From Methanoculleus sp. (lineage in GTDB: Archaea; Halobacteriota; Methanomicrobia; Methanomicrobiales; Methanoculleaceae): a stretch of 64,000 nucleotides of DNA. The stretch is taken from positions 269,372 to 333,371 of the forward strand of contig NZ_JAJGBK010000032.1 in the NCBI RefSeq assembly GCF_020696975.1. Direction: 5' to 3'. The notes under the pieces are model-generated. The model saw nothing but the letters and a program-made list of their open reading frames with translations, was not told where the DNA came from and did not search any database. The translations under genes and the position numbers were made by a program. Of this stretch, positions 42,323-50,902 are shown piece by piece; position 1 is the first letter of the stretch; each line of letters begins with the position of its first letter.

Positions 42323-43693
42323 ATGGAGCGGGAGTACGATGTCCTCGTTATCGGGACCGGGGTTGCCGGTTCCGACGTTGCCTGGCACTGCAGGGAAGCC
42401 GGGATGCGTGTCGCGATCGTTGATTGCCGGGACTACGGGGGAACGTGCGCCCTGCGGGGCTGTGTCCCCAAATGGGTGCTGGCCGGAGCCACGACGGCGG
42501 TAGCCAGCGTTCGTGACCGGCAGGAGACCGGCATCACCGGGGATGTCTCGATCGACTGGCCGCGCCTGATCGCTTTCGAGCACACGTTCACCGACCCCAT
42601 TCCCCGGAGAAAGGAGGAGGGGTTCCGGGGAGCGGGAATCCATACCTACCATGGGTTTGCCCGTTTCACCGGACCGAACAGGGTGGCAATCGGGAACGAT
42701 ACCTTCACGGCACGGTACATCGTTATCGCCGCCGGCGCACACCCGCGTCCCCTGAACGTCCCTGGCGAGGATCTCATAACCCCGAGTGAAGACTTCTTCT
42801 ACCTTCCAAAACTCCCTGAGCGGATCATCTTCATCGGCGGGGGATACATATCGTTTGAGTTTGCGCATGTTGCCACCAGGGCCGGGTCGACGGTGACCAT
42901 CCTCCAGCGGAGCGGGAGGGTGCTCTCGGGGTTCGACCCTGATATCGCTGAGAGGCTGGTCCTGGCCACAAGGGAGATCGGGATCGACGTGCAGGTGAAT
43001 ATGCCCCTTATCTCGGTCGAGAGGAAGACCGCCGGCCTCCGGGTGCGGGCCGGGAAGCCGGGGAAGGAGGAGATATTCGATGCCGATATGGTCATCCACG
43101 GTGCCGGCAGGGTCTCGGTGGTCGAGGGGCTCGATCTTGCGGCCGGGAACATCGAGACCGATCGCCGGGGGATCGTGGTCGACGACCACCTCCAGAGCGT
43201 CTCGAACCCCGCCGTCTACGTTGCCGGGGACGCAAGCCCCAATAGCCCGCAGCTGACCCCGGTCGCCGTGATGGACGCCCACATCGTCGTCGACAACATC
43301 TTGCACGGCAACACCCGGACCGCGGACTACTCCGTCGTCCCGAGCGCCGTCTTCACGACCCCGTCCATCGCATCCGTAGGGCTCACGGAGGAGGAGGCGA
43401 AGGAGAAAGGAATACCCTACGTCGTCAACGCCGGCGACCTCTCGGGCCGCTTCACGAACAGGGGCATCGGCGAGAAGCACGCCGGCTACAAACTCCTGGT
43501 CGACGGTGACTCCCGCCGGATCCTCGGCGCCCACCTCATCGGGCCCAGCGTCGGGGAGGTGATCAACATCTTTGCCCTCGCGATCAAGCACAATCTGACG
43601 GTTGACAATCTCACGCTGGACGCGATCCCGTGGGCTTACCCGAGCAGCACCTACGACATCATCCACATGATCTACCCGCTGGTGAGGAAGTGA
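42323..43693 (+). CDS. FAD-dependent pyridine nucleotide-disulfide oxidoreductase, atypical
   Basis: 456 residues of the class I family (dihydrolipoyl dehydrogenase, glutathione reductase, mercuric reductase). N-terminal FAD fold VLVIGTGVAGSDVAW, the redox pair in GGTCALRGCVPKW (Cys42 and Cys47), an NAD(P) fold IIFIGGGYISFEFA and the second FAD motif VYVAGDA. In the dimer domain, where the active enzymes have HPT(x)nE, this protein has WAYPSSTYDI, so the catalytic His is replaced by Tyr. The substrate is thus unclear. A TATA box (CCTTTATACC, about 42288-42297) lies 26-35 bases before the ATG. No lipoyl-enzyme genes are nearby. Confidence 0.88.
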   Translation: MEREYDVLVIGTGVAGSDVAWHCREAGMRVAIVDCRDYGGTCALRGCVPKWVLAGATTAVASVRDRQETGITGDVSIDWPRLIAFEHTFTDPIPRRKEEGFRGAGIHTYHGFARFTGPNRVAIGNDTFTARYIVIAAGAHPRPLNVPGEDLITPSEDFFYLPKLPERIIFIGGGYISFEFAHVATRAGSTVTILQRSGRVLSGFDPDIAERLVLATREIGIDVQVNMPLISVERKTAGLRVRAGKPGKEEIFDADMVIHGAGRVSVVEGLDLAAGNIETDRRGIVVDDHLQSVSNPAVYVAGDASPNSPQLTPVAVMDAHIVVDNILHGNTRTADYSVVPSAVFTTPSIASVGLTEEEAKEKGIPYVVNAGDLSGRFTNRGIGEKHAGYKLLVDGDSRRILGAHLIGPSVGEVINIFALAIKHNLTVDNLTLDAIPWAYPSSTYDIIHMIYPLVRK

Positions 43694-44270
43694 GGTGAAC
43701 GACGCTCTGGAGTGCGATCTAAGGGATCATCAGGCTTTGAGGGTTTCCGAGTTGCGGCGGACGGGAAGGGGGAACTGTTCGACAGAGTGGATGTGATTGA
43801 CTATTTACAACTGATGCAGAGGGATGTTAGAACTGTTTTTCACCTATTCTAATGCATTGGACCGTGGGGATATCGCCATTAGGGGAGGGGCTGACGGGGA
43901 GGGGGCTTGCCCCCGCCCCTGTCTCAACTCACACAGATTTGCACAGTTTCCCAAAGCCTCCACACATCTTATCACCCCACCCCACCCCGCCCGGCCTCCG
44001 GCCTCCTCATTCGCACCTTCGATGCTCATGCTCCTGCCCTTCGGCCAGTCGGACCCCACACCCCGGGGTCGGGGCAGTGCGTGGCGATACCCTCCTGGTA
44101 AGCCGTGTATGAGCTGTGGCCGGTGCGGGCGTTCATAAGGACAAAATCGGAAACTCGCATGGAATAAAGTTTTTTGGCAGCAGGCAGACAGATATTACAC
44201 CGTTGGATGCGCCATACGAATCGATAAATTGGAGTTCTGTTGCTTTAGCGTTATGCTTATAGCACGGGTA
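43694..44270. other. Intergenic stretch, possible gene remnant
   Basis: 577 bases without a confident gene. A 46-codon frame at 43712-43852 (GTG start, plus strand) has codon use like a gene and reads GFRVAADGKGELFDRVDVID, but it is too short to assign and may be a remnant. A GC-rich hairpin-like run (AGGGGGCTTGCCCCCGCCCCT, about 43901-43921) follows. Composition becomes AT-rich after 44150. I see no tRNA or insertion sequence ends. Confidence 0.4.
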
Positions 44271-44666
44271 TTATTCAATCTGCTCTTTTTCGGCACCTAT
44301 CTCCCTGAATGCCTTTGTTAACAATGGGAGAACTATATGGAGTGCTTTTAGGTTATTACTTAGCATCGTATGCTGCCAGGTACCTTGCGCTAATTTCTTC
44401 TGCGCTTTCTCGGATTTACTAATCAAAGAAGTTATTGGCGCAAACGCTTTTTTCAAATCTTCTTTTGAATAATCCAGAGCATCGCTTTCGGCTAATTCTT
44501 TTGAGATCAATGATAACGCTATATTAAGCGCTTGAAGCCTGTTCTTTTGTAACGTATGCTGAGAAGTGCCTTGTGCGAATTTTTCTTTTGCTTTCTCAGT
44601 CTGGCTAACCATTAAAGCTATGACTCGGAGTGCTTCCTCCATATCTTTCTTTGTAAAATTATCCAT
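44271..44666 (-). CDS. AT-rich hypothetical protein with two internal repeats
   Basis: 131 residues built from two copies of an approximately 55-residue unit. Copy 1 reads FTKKDMEEALRVIALMVSQT...FAQGTSQHTLQKNRLQALNI; copy 2 reads YSKEDLKKAFAPITSLISKS...LAQGTWQHTMLSNNLKALHI. Each is probably a helical hairpin. I do not recognise the family. No signal peptide or membrane segment. The gene is much richer in A/T than its neighbours, with codons such as AAA, TTT and ATT preferred, so it was probably acquired horizontally. It stands alone. Confidence 0.7.
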   Translation of the reverse strand: MDNFTKKDMEEALRVIALMVSQTEKAKEKFAQGTSQHTLQKNRLQALNIALSLISKELAESDALDYSKEDLKKAFAPITSLISKSEKAQKKLAQGTWQHTMLSNNLKALHIVLPLLTKAFREIGAEKEQIE

Positions 44667-45003
44667 AAACTCAACCCAGATCCGTAATTTAAACTACTCG
44701 ATAAGTTCCTGTTTATCTATGTAATTTTCCAATTAAATCATGGCAGAGTGCGAAACAAAAAGGTAAGCAAACAAAACAGGCTGATAGTGTGTTGGCCTGT
44801 TTTTGTCCTTAATTTTTCCTTATTAACATCTATTGACTGGAGGGCCAGGACCCGAACACCAGAGAACGACAAACCTCCAGGAACAGAGCTTGAGCACCAG
44901 AAGGTGCGTAGCCCCACGGCCCGGTATACCGGGCCCCTCATAGTCTCGGTCGTTTTGGTGGTCTCGCACTGATAGTGTTTCCACCGCTCGATAGAAACAG
45001 TGA
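44667..45003. ncRNA. Candidate structured RNA or small mobile element
   Basis: No convincing protein gene. The region contains four potential helices: AAAACAGGC/GCCTGTTTT (44773-44781 with 44795-44803), CTGGAGG/CCTCCAG (44837-44843 with 44874-44880), GCACC/GGTGC (44894-44898 with 44903-44907) and the perfect 18-base palindrome GGCCCGGTATACCGGGCC (44918-44935). The 10-mer CTGATAGTGT occurs at 44781-44790 and again at 44969-44978, bracketing the region as direct repeats. The first hairpin is followed by a T-run on both strands. The strand is undecided; no known RNA family is recognised. Confidence 0.45.
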
Positions 45004-45038
45004 TGAAAAAAGATAGCACCGGGGCTCCTAACCCCGGT
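45004..45038 (-). terminator. Hairpin plus T-run terminator of the ech operon
   Basis: On the minus strand, 9 bases after the echF stop codon: ACCGGGG, a short loop, CCCCGGT, then GCTATCTTTTTTC. This resembles a bacterial intrinsic terminator; the T-run alone should stop archaeal polymerase. Confidence 0.7.
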
Positions 45039-45047
45039 CTCCTCACT

Positions 45048-45440
45048 TCACGCGCCTGCGCCCTCTTCGGCCGGCTTCTTCGCCGGCCTCTCGGGCTTCA
45101 CGTAGGTGATGGTATAGCGCTCCACCACGTGCTCCACCACCGGCGGGAGATATGCCTGCTCCATCGTGAGGCTCCCGAACGGGCAGCCCTCGACGCAGTC
45201 TCCGCAGGCGATGCACCGCATCCGGTCAATCTCCCAGACCTTTGCCTCCTTATCGATGCTGATCGCCACGCACGGGCAGCGCCGCGAGCAGAGACCACAG
45301 GAGCGGCAGGTTGCCGGGTCGATAGTGACGTGTCCGCGGGTGATGGGGCCTGTCCGCGCCGGGACCGCCGGGTACTGCCGGGTGGCCGGGCCTCTCGCAA
45401 GGTTCCGGAGAACCGTCTTTGTCATCTGAAATATGCCCAT
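45048..45440 (-). CDS. echF: Ech hydrogenase ferredoxin-type subunit F
   Basis: 130 residues with two 4Fe-4S motifs, CRSCGLCSRRCPC and CIACGDCVEGCPFG, as in EchF/NuoI. It passes electrons between ferredoxin and the small subunit on the cytoplasmic side. The ATG at 45440 (MGIFQMTKTVLRNLARGPAT) lies 7 bases after the echE stop; the longer open frame upstream is the shadow of echE. The C-terminus is Pro/Ala-rich (KKPAEEGAGA). Last gene of the six-gene operon. Confidence 0.93.
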   Translation of the reverse strand: MGIFQMTKTVLRNLARGPATRQYPAVPARTGPITRGHVTIDPATCRSCGLCSRRCPCVAISIDKEAKVWEIDRMRCIACGDCVEGCPFGSLTMEQAYLPPVVEHVVERYTITYVKPERPAKKPAEEGAGA

Positions 45441-45447
45441 TTTGGTC

Positions 45448-46527
45448 TCACCTCTCCGTGCAGCTGATGCAGGGGTCGATCGAGAGCACCACGACCGGAA
45501 CATCGGCAAGCTGGGCGCCGGGCAGCATCTTCACGAGCGGCGGGATGTTCGCGAGTGTCGGCGTCCGTATCCGGGCCCGGGCCAGGTGCTTCGTGCCGTT
45601 GCCCCGGAGGTAGTGGACGACCTCTCCCCGCGGCTGCTCCACGCGGGAGAAGTACTCGCCGTCCGGCGTTCCCTTGACCTTCACGTCGAGGGCCCCTTCG
45701 GGGATCTGGTCGATCGCCCGCCGGATCAGGTCGATGGAGGCGTAGATCTCCTTGACCCTCACGGCGCACCGGGCGTAGCAGTCCCCGGCGGTCTCGACGA
45801 CCGGCTTGAAGCCAAGGTCGCCGTAGGCAGCGTAGCCGGTCTCGCGGTGGTCGACCGGGACCCCGCTTGCTCTTGCGGTCGGGCCGACCGCCCCGAGGGC
45901 GTAGGCGTCGTCCTTTGATATGACCGAGAGGCCCTGGAGGCGGTACTTCACCGTATCGTCGTTTAAGAAGATATCGCCGAGGTCCCGGCACTCCTCCTCG
46001 AAGGGGTCGAGCGCACGGTGCATCTCGTCGAGTTTCTCCTGCCCGATATCGCGCCGGACCCCGCCGACCTTGCAGGTGCCCTGAATGACCCGGCCGCCGG
46101 TGGTGTCCTCAAGCGTGTCGAGGACACTCTCCCGGAGTTGCCAGGACCGCATGAAGAGGTTCTCAAAGCCCATTCCGTCCGCAAAGAGGCCGAGCCAGAG
46201 GAGATGCGAGTGGAGACGCGAGCACTCCGACCAGATTGTCCGGAGGTACTTCGCCCGGTCGGGCACCTCGATCCCCATGATATGCTCGATGCCCTGGGAG
46301 TAGCAGAGCGCGTGCATGAAACTGCAGATGCCGCAGATCCGTTCCGCCACGTAGACGTACTCGGTGAACTCGCGCTTCTGCACGAGTTGTTCGAGCCCGC
46401 GGTGGATGTAGCCGATGGACGGGACCACGTCCACCACCGTCTCGTCCTCGAGGACGAGGTCGAGGTGGATCGGCTCCGGCAGGACCGGGTGCTGCGGTCC
46501 GAACGGCACGACTATGCGTTCCGGCAT
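45448..46527 (-). CDS. echE: Ech hydrogenase large (NiFe) subunit E
   Basis: 359 residues homologous to NuoD. Both nickel-binding motifs are intact: RICGICSFMH near residue 63 and DPCISCTER at the very C-terminus. The chain stops right at this second motif, so there is no C-terminal peptide for a maturation protease to remove, as reported for some other Ech-type enzymes. An intact NiFe site distinguishes this from complex I relatives such as Fpo. The ATG overlaps echD by 16 bases. Confidence 0.95.
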   Translation of the reverse strand: MPERIVVPFGPQHPVLPEPIHLDLVLEDETVVDVVPSIGYIHRGLEQLVQKREFTEYVYVAERICGICSFMHALCYSQGIEHIMGIEVPDRAKYLRTIWSECSRLHSHLLWLGLFADGMGFENLFMRSWQLRESVLDTLEDTTGGRVIQGTCKVGGVRRDIGQEKLDEMHRALDPFEEECRDLGDIFLNDDTVKYRLQGLSVISKDDAYALGAVGPTARASGVPVDHRETGYAAYGDLGFKPVVETAGDCYARCAVRVKEIYASIDLIRRAIDQIPEGALDVKVKGTPDGEYFSRVEQPRGEVVHYLRGNGTKHLARARIRTPTLANIPPLVKMLPGAQLADVPVVVLSIDPCISCTER

Positions 46528-46892
46528 CGGTCACCTCCGCTCCTTGTGACGCTGAACGGATACTTCTCTGCCGTCCGAATGAACGTCCCCTTAAAGTCGA
46601 TGTTGATCCCGGTGACCGGAATCCCGAAGAGATCGTGCATCTCGTTCTCGTAGACGAACGCTCCCCAGTAGATCCCGGATATGCTCGGGATCTCCGTCTC
46701 CGGCTCGACCGTCAGGCGGAGATTCCTGTACTGGTAGTCCTTATCGAACGAGTAGTTGATCTCGTACGTCTCGCCGGTCCCCGTGCACCCTATCTGGACC
46801 AGGCGGTACCCGCCGGCATGGAGAGCCTCAACCTCTCGGGTGAGGTCCTCCAGCGCAACGCTGATGGTAGTCTGCTCTTCGTTGACCGTCAT
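46512..46892 (-). CDS. echD: Ech hydrogenase subunit D (NuoC-like)
   Basis: 126 residues. The C-terminal half contains the NuoC-type segment SGIYWGAFVYENEMHDLFGIPV and FKGTFIRTAEKYPF. This is a structural subunit of the cytoplasmic arm. The start overlaps the echC stop by 4 bases and the end overlaps echE by 16 bases, typical of the tight ech operon. Confidence 0.92.
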   Translation of the reverse strand: MTVNEEQTTISVALEDLTREVEALHAGGYRLVQIGCTGTGETYEINYSFDKDYQYRNLRLTVEPETEIPSISGIYWGAFVYENEMHDLFGIPVTGINIDFKGTFIRTAEKYPFSVTRSGGDRCRNA

Positions 46893-47374
46893 GTACTCTC
46901 ACCTGCCGCCTGCCGCGCGCTCTCTTTCGTCTGCGCTGCGCCAGTCATCTTCTCCCGTCTCTCTTCAAGAATCGCGAGTGCTTTCACGACGCCGTCGATG
47001 ATCATCTCCGGCCTCGCCGCGCATCCCGGAACATAGACGTCCACGGGGATAACCTTGTCGACGCCACCCACGATGTTGTAACACTCCCGGAATATTCCGC
47101 CGGAAGCGGCGCAGACACCGATTGCGACAACGACCTTCGGCTCCGGCATCTGCTCGTAGATGTTTCTGACCACCTCCCGGTTCTGCTCGTTGATCCCGCC
47201 GGTGATCATGAGGATGTCGGCGTGCTTCGGGTTTCCGGTGTTGATGATGCCGAACCGCTCCACGTCGTAGAGCGGTGTCAGGCACGCAAGCACCTCAATA
47301 TCGCACCCGTTGCAGCTGGATGCATCGTAGTGAAGGATCCAGGGTGATCGCTTCAGGAATGCCATGGTACTCAT
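46889..47374 (-). CDS. echC: Ech hydrogenase small subunit C (NuoB-like)
   Basis: 161 residues. The Fe-S ligands of the small subunit are visible: SSCNGCDIEVLAC, then VVAIGVCAASGG and PVDVYVPGCAARPE, holding the proximal 4Fe-4S cluster next to the NiFe site. The ATG at 47374 overlaps the echB stop (ATGA). A second ATG 9 bases downstream is an alternative start. Confidence 0.93.
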   Translation of the reverse strand: MSTMAFLKRSPWILHYDASSCNGCDIEVLACLTPLYDVERFGIINTGNPKHADILMITGGINEQNREVVRNIYEQMPEPKVVVAIGVCAASGGIFRECYNIVGGVDKVIPVDVYVPGCAARPEMIIDGVVKALAILEERREKMTGAAQTKESARQAAGEST

Positions 47375-48237
47375 ACACCCCCAAGCATCATATAGGAGAG
47401 GATCGCCAGGTTTGCAATACCGAGGACTGCCGCAAGCCACCCGCTCTTCAGTGCCGCCTGCCACCGCACCCGTGCGGTGACGTTATCGACGAAGATCTCG
47501 GCGAGGTAGGTGACCACGACCGCGATGATCCCGATCACGGGGTTCCAGGCGAAGAAGAGGAAGATGAACCCGAGGAGGAAGACGTTCTCGTACCAGTGAG
47601 CGATCTCGACCTGTGCGAGCGTCGAGCCCGAGAACTCCGTCGTGATACCCTTGACGATCTCCTGGTGCGCATGGTGCGACGTCGAGATGTCGAAGGGAGA
47701 CTTCCGGAGTTTGATCGTGAGGATGGTCGCGAACCCGAGGAAGACTCCGGGGAGGTAGAGGATGGCCGGCACCGTCGTCACGGCGATATCAGCGACGTAG
47801 AAACTGTTCGTGACCATGTAGAGCCCGACGGCCGCAAGGATGATCATCGGTTCATACGCCATCAGCTGGATCAGTTCACGCTCGGCCCCGATGTGGCTGT
47901 AGGGCGAGTGGACCGCGTAGGCCCCGAGCACCAGGAATACGTGCGCGAGCGTGAAGGCGAAGATGACGAGCAGCAGGTCCCCTCCCGCGAAGAAGAGCGC
48001 CCCGGAGACGGCGATGAAGATCAGGTAGGCGAGGACATAGAAGTTCTGCGCCGTGGTGACGACGGCCCGCTCCTTCTCGAAGAGTTTCCCTACATCGTAG
48101 AAGGGCTGGAGAAGCGGCGGTCCGACCCGCCCCTGCATCCGCGCGGTTATCTTCCGGTCGATTCCGGCGATGAGGCCGCCCGCTATGGGCGCGAGGATGA
48201 GGAAGAGGACCGCCCCGATAAGCCAGGTCCAGGTCAT
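47371..48237 (-). CDS. echB: Ech hydrogenase membrane subunit B (NuoH-like)
   Basis: 288 residues with about eight membrane helices. NuoH/EchB motifs: MQGRVGPPLLQPFYDVGKLF after the first helix, GAERELIQLMAYEPMIIL and RKSPFDISTSHHAHQEIVKG. It joins the soluble hydrogenase module to the ion-pumping subunit. The ATG at 48237 overlaps the echA stop by 4 bases; an upstream Met in the frame would only extend into echA. Confidence 0.94.
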   Translation of the reverse strand: MTWTWLIGAVLFLILAPIAGGLIAGIDRKITARMQGRVGPPLLQPFYDVGKLFEKERAVVTTAQNFYVLAYLIFIAVSGALFFAGGDLLLVIFAFTLAHVFLVLGAYAVHSPYSHIGAERELIQLMAYEPMIILAAVGLYMVTNSFYVADIAVTTVPAILYLPGVFLGFATILTIKLRKSPFDISTSHHAHQEIVKGITTEFSGSTLAQVEIAHWYENVFLLGFIFLFFAWNPVIGIIAVVVTYLAEIFVDNVTARVRWQAALKSGWLAAVLGIANLAILSYMMLGGV

Positions 48238-50138
48238 AGGGCCACCCCCGCGAGGATCCACGATGCAAGGATCAGGACGATGCAGACCGCAGCTCCCGGC
48301 CGGAAGAGCTTTGCCTCGCCGAAGTACTCGTTGAGGTAGTAGTTCCGTGTCTGGGCCTCCCGGGTCAGGCCGAGCGAGCCTGCGAAGTGCAGGTCCGGCG
48401 TCGCGGTCCTCCCGCCCATGTAGGCCGGGAGGTGCCGTGCGGTCCTCTTAAAGAGGAGGAACGAGACCGGGAGGATCAGCAGGAGCGCCATCATCAGGAG
48501 CATGATCGCGACGTTCGCCTCTCCGAGGCGTGCCGTAGCCCCGTAGATCCCAAGGACATAGGGCTCGATCAGCGCCGAGGAGATGACCGGGAAGAGGGCG
48601 ACGGCCGCTATCACGAGTCCTGTGATGATGTAGAGGGGGGCCCAGGGCTCCTCAAAGAACCCCTTCTCGACCCGTTCCCGGTTCCGGGTAACCGCGACGA
48701 GTTTGCCCATCCATTTTGCCCAGAAAAAGACCGTAACAGCACTCCCGTAGGCGAGGATCGCGATGAAGACCAGGCCGAAGGGGACCTGGACGAACGCCTC
48801 GATCGCCGCCCACTTGGAGATCAGCATGCCGAACGGTGCAAGGAACATGCCGGCGATACCGATGAACATCATCACCGCCATCCTGGGCATCCGGACGATC
48901 AGGCCTTCCATGTCCTCGATATTGCGGCTCCCGGTCCGGTGCTCGATCGCACCGGTCCCGAGGAAGAGGAGCGCCTTTGCGACGGCGTGGAAGATGATCA
49001 GGAGGATTGCGGCCCAGACGAGCATGTAGGTCCCGACACCTGCACAGGCCGCTATCAGGCCGAGGTTTGCTATCGTCGAGTAGGCGAGAACCGACTTTGC
49101 GTCGCTCTGCGATATCGCGATCGCGGACGCAACGACGAAGGTCACGGCGCCGACGAGGCCAACGGAGAACCCGGCAAACGTTCCGGCGAAGACCGGCGAG
49201 AACCGGACAAGGATGTAGACGCCGGCCTTGACCATGGTGCTCGAATGGAGCAGGGCCGAGACCGGGGTCGGGGCCACCATCGCCCCGAGGAGCCAGGAGG
49301 AGAAGGGCATCAGCGCGGCCTTCGTGATCCCGGCAAATCCGATCAGGACGGCGGGGATCAGGACGACTGCGGTCTCCCCTGAGGCGAGCACCCGGGCGAG
49401 ATCGACGCCTCCGCTCGTCGTCTCGGTTGCAGCAAGGAAGACCAGTGCCACGACGAACGCGACCCCGCCAAGAAGGTTCATCACCAGGGCGCGGAAGGCG
49501 TTCCGTGTCGCCTCTTCCGTCTCCGAGTAACCGATCAGCAGGAATGAACTGATGGTGGTGACTTCCCAGAAGAAGAAGAGCCACATGAGGTTATTGGAGA
49601 AGACCAGGCCGAACATCGCGGCGAGGAAGGCGAAGATGACAAAGAAAAACATCCTCTGCCGGTCACGCACCTCCGGGTGGTGGTGGTGATACGTCTCCAT
49701 GTACCTGACCGCGTATACGGCGATGAGGCTCCCGATGAGCCCTATGATCAGGGCCATGATGATGGAGAACTGGTCTATGAAGAGGTTGTTGACCGCATGA
49801 AGGTTCCCCGAGAACGTCGTCTCGAGGTAGACCACAAGCGCCGCCTGAATGACGGCCAGCACGATTGCCAGGTAGTTCCTGAACTTTGCACCCATGTAGA
49901 TGATGAAGAGCGCAAGACCCATCTCGATGGCCACCATGGCGAGGCCGACTGCTTCCGACGGCGCGGCAAAGTAGACCGCGCCCTCGAATGCGTACCGGAT
50001 AAGCAGGTATATCGACGCCCCGCCGATAGCGAGAGCTGAGAGGGCGACCACCGCGTAGCGCAATGCCGTTCGCTTCACGAACAACAAAAGACATGCGACG
50101 AGGATGGGGAACAGTATTAGGAAGAGCAGCGTCTGCAC
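48234..50138 (-). CDS. echA: Ech hydrogenase membrane subunit A (NuoL/MrpA-like ion pump)
   Basis: 634 residues and about 16 membrane helices. Antiporter-like signature residues are present: FFFWEVTTISSFLLIGYSETEE (helix 5 Glu), TKAALMPFSSWLLGAMVAPTPVSALLHSS (helix 7/8 Lys and His) and DAKSVLAYSTIANLGLI. It couples H2/ferredoxin chemistry to H+ or Na+ flow. First gene of echABCDEF; a TATA element (GATTAATTATG on the minus strand, 50173-50183) precedes it by about 40 bases. Confidence 0.94.
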   Translation of the reverse strand: MQTLLFLILFPILVACLLLFVKRTALRYAVVALSALAIGGASIYLLIRYAFEGAVYFAAPSEAVGLAMVAIEMGLALFIIYMGAKFRNYLAIVLAVIQAALVVYLETTFSGNLHAVNNLFIDQFSIIMALIIGLIGSLIAVYAVRYMETYHHHHPEVRDRQRMFFFVIFAFLAAMFGLVFSNNLMWLFFFWEVTTISSFLLIGYSETEEATRNAFRALVMNLLGGVAFVVALVFLAATETTSGGVDLARVLASGETAVVLIPAVLIGFAGITKAALMPFSSWLLGAMVAPTPVSALLHSSTMVKAGVYILVRFSPVFAGTFAGFSVGLVGAVTFVVASAIAISQSDAKSVLAYSTIANLGLIAACAGVGTYMLVWAAILLIIFHAVAKALLFLGTGAIEHRTGSRNIEDMEGLIVRMPRMAVMMFIGIAGMFLAPFGMLISKWAAIEAFVQVPFGLVFIAILAYGSAVTVFFWAKWMGKLVAVTRNRERVEKGFFEEPWAPLYIITGLVIAAVALFPVISSALIEPYVLGIYGATARLGEANVAIMLLMMALLLILPVSFLLFKRTARHLPAYMGGRTATPDLHFAGSLGLTREAQTRNYYLNEYFGEAKLFRPGAAVCIVLILASWILAGVAL

Positions 50139-50485
50139 TATTGTCCCTCATAGGGTAACTATGCCCTACTTACATAATTAATCATTCCAAATCGGCACGC
50201 GGGGATATCGGCCGGTGGGCGTCGGTGCCGCAGGGTGCCGGGCCGCGGGAAGGTCGTCGACCGGGGTTCCGCCCGGAGCCAGGGCTTTTGCTGTTACGTC
50301 GCGGGGTCTTTGGGGGACAGTGCCATCCCCGGGCCGAAAACCTGCAGGGATGAGTTGCGTCCCCTCCGGTCGACCGGTTTGACCCTGCGCGGCCTCCCTT
50401 CATCCTGACGTGGTCTCGCGCGGAGCCGGAAAGAGACACCTGTGCGAAGCAGTGGTGTATTGCGTGTATACAGGTCAGCGCCGCG
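50139..50485. other. Intergenic region before ech with promoter; no gene seen
   Basis: 347 bases between two minus-strand genes. The end near echA holds the AT-rich promoter stretch (TACATAATTAATCATTCC, 50171-50188 on the plus strand). The remainder is GC-rich without a credible ORF; short open frames there lack start signals and family similarity. Confidence 0.5.
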
Positions 50486-50854
50486 TCAATCCGATCTCCG
50501 CGGTATCACGCCCCGCACCCCGCCTTCGTGCTCTCCGGGTGCGTCGCTCTTGTAACGCGGGATGAAGTGGATGTGGACGTGCATGACGTTCTGTCCCGCG
50601 GCCTCCCCGACGTTGACGCCGATGTTGTAGCCGTCGGGATGCCGCTCGCGATCGGTGAGTGCCCTGCAGTCATCGATGAGCCGGGCAAGTGCCATCCTCT
50701 CCTCATCTGTCGTATCGAAGTAACCCGGGACATGCCGGAACGGGATCACGAGCAGGTGGCCGGGGCTGACCGGATGGATGTCGTAGCGTGCGTAGCAGAG
50801 GTCGTTTCTCGCGACGATATCCTCCGGGGCCGGGTTGCAGAACGGACATGGCAT
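50486..50854 (-). CDS. HIT-family nucleotide-binding hydrolase
   Basis: 122 residues, a typical Hint-like protein. The start CPFCNPAPEDIVARNDLCYA is the standard HIT N-terminus with a Cys pair for zinc, and the histidine triad is NVMHVHIHFIPRY. Members hydrolyse AMP-lysine or dinucleoside polyphosphates. The ATG at 50854 directly begins the family pattern; a Met nine codons upstream is less likely. It lies 48 bases behind the DUF362 gene on the same strand. Confidence 0.92.
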   Translation of the reverse strand: MPCPFCNPAPEDIVARNDLCYARYDIHPVSPGHLLVIPFRHVPGYFDTTDEERMALARLIDDCRALTDRERHPDGYNIGVNVGEAAGQNVMHVHIHFIPRYKSDAPGEHEGGVRGVIPRRSD

Positions 50855-50902
50855 GCCCTCTGCTCTTCCCCCATCCCACATGAGGGTTTTGGCTTCGTCG
50901 TC

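Noticed and set aside
43860..44120. Possible CRISPR or tandem repeat in the GC-rich gap
   Set aside because: No regularly spaced repeats; only local C/G-rich runs.
44738..45046. 102-codon minus-strand ORF across the structured region
   Set aside because: It runs through the ech terminator, the palindrome and the other helices, has no ribosome-binding site and an atypical composition; an RNA or repeat explains the region better.
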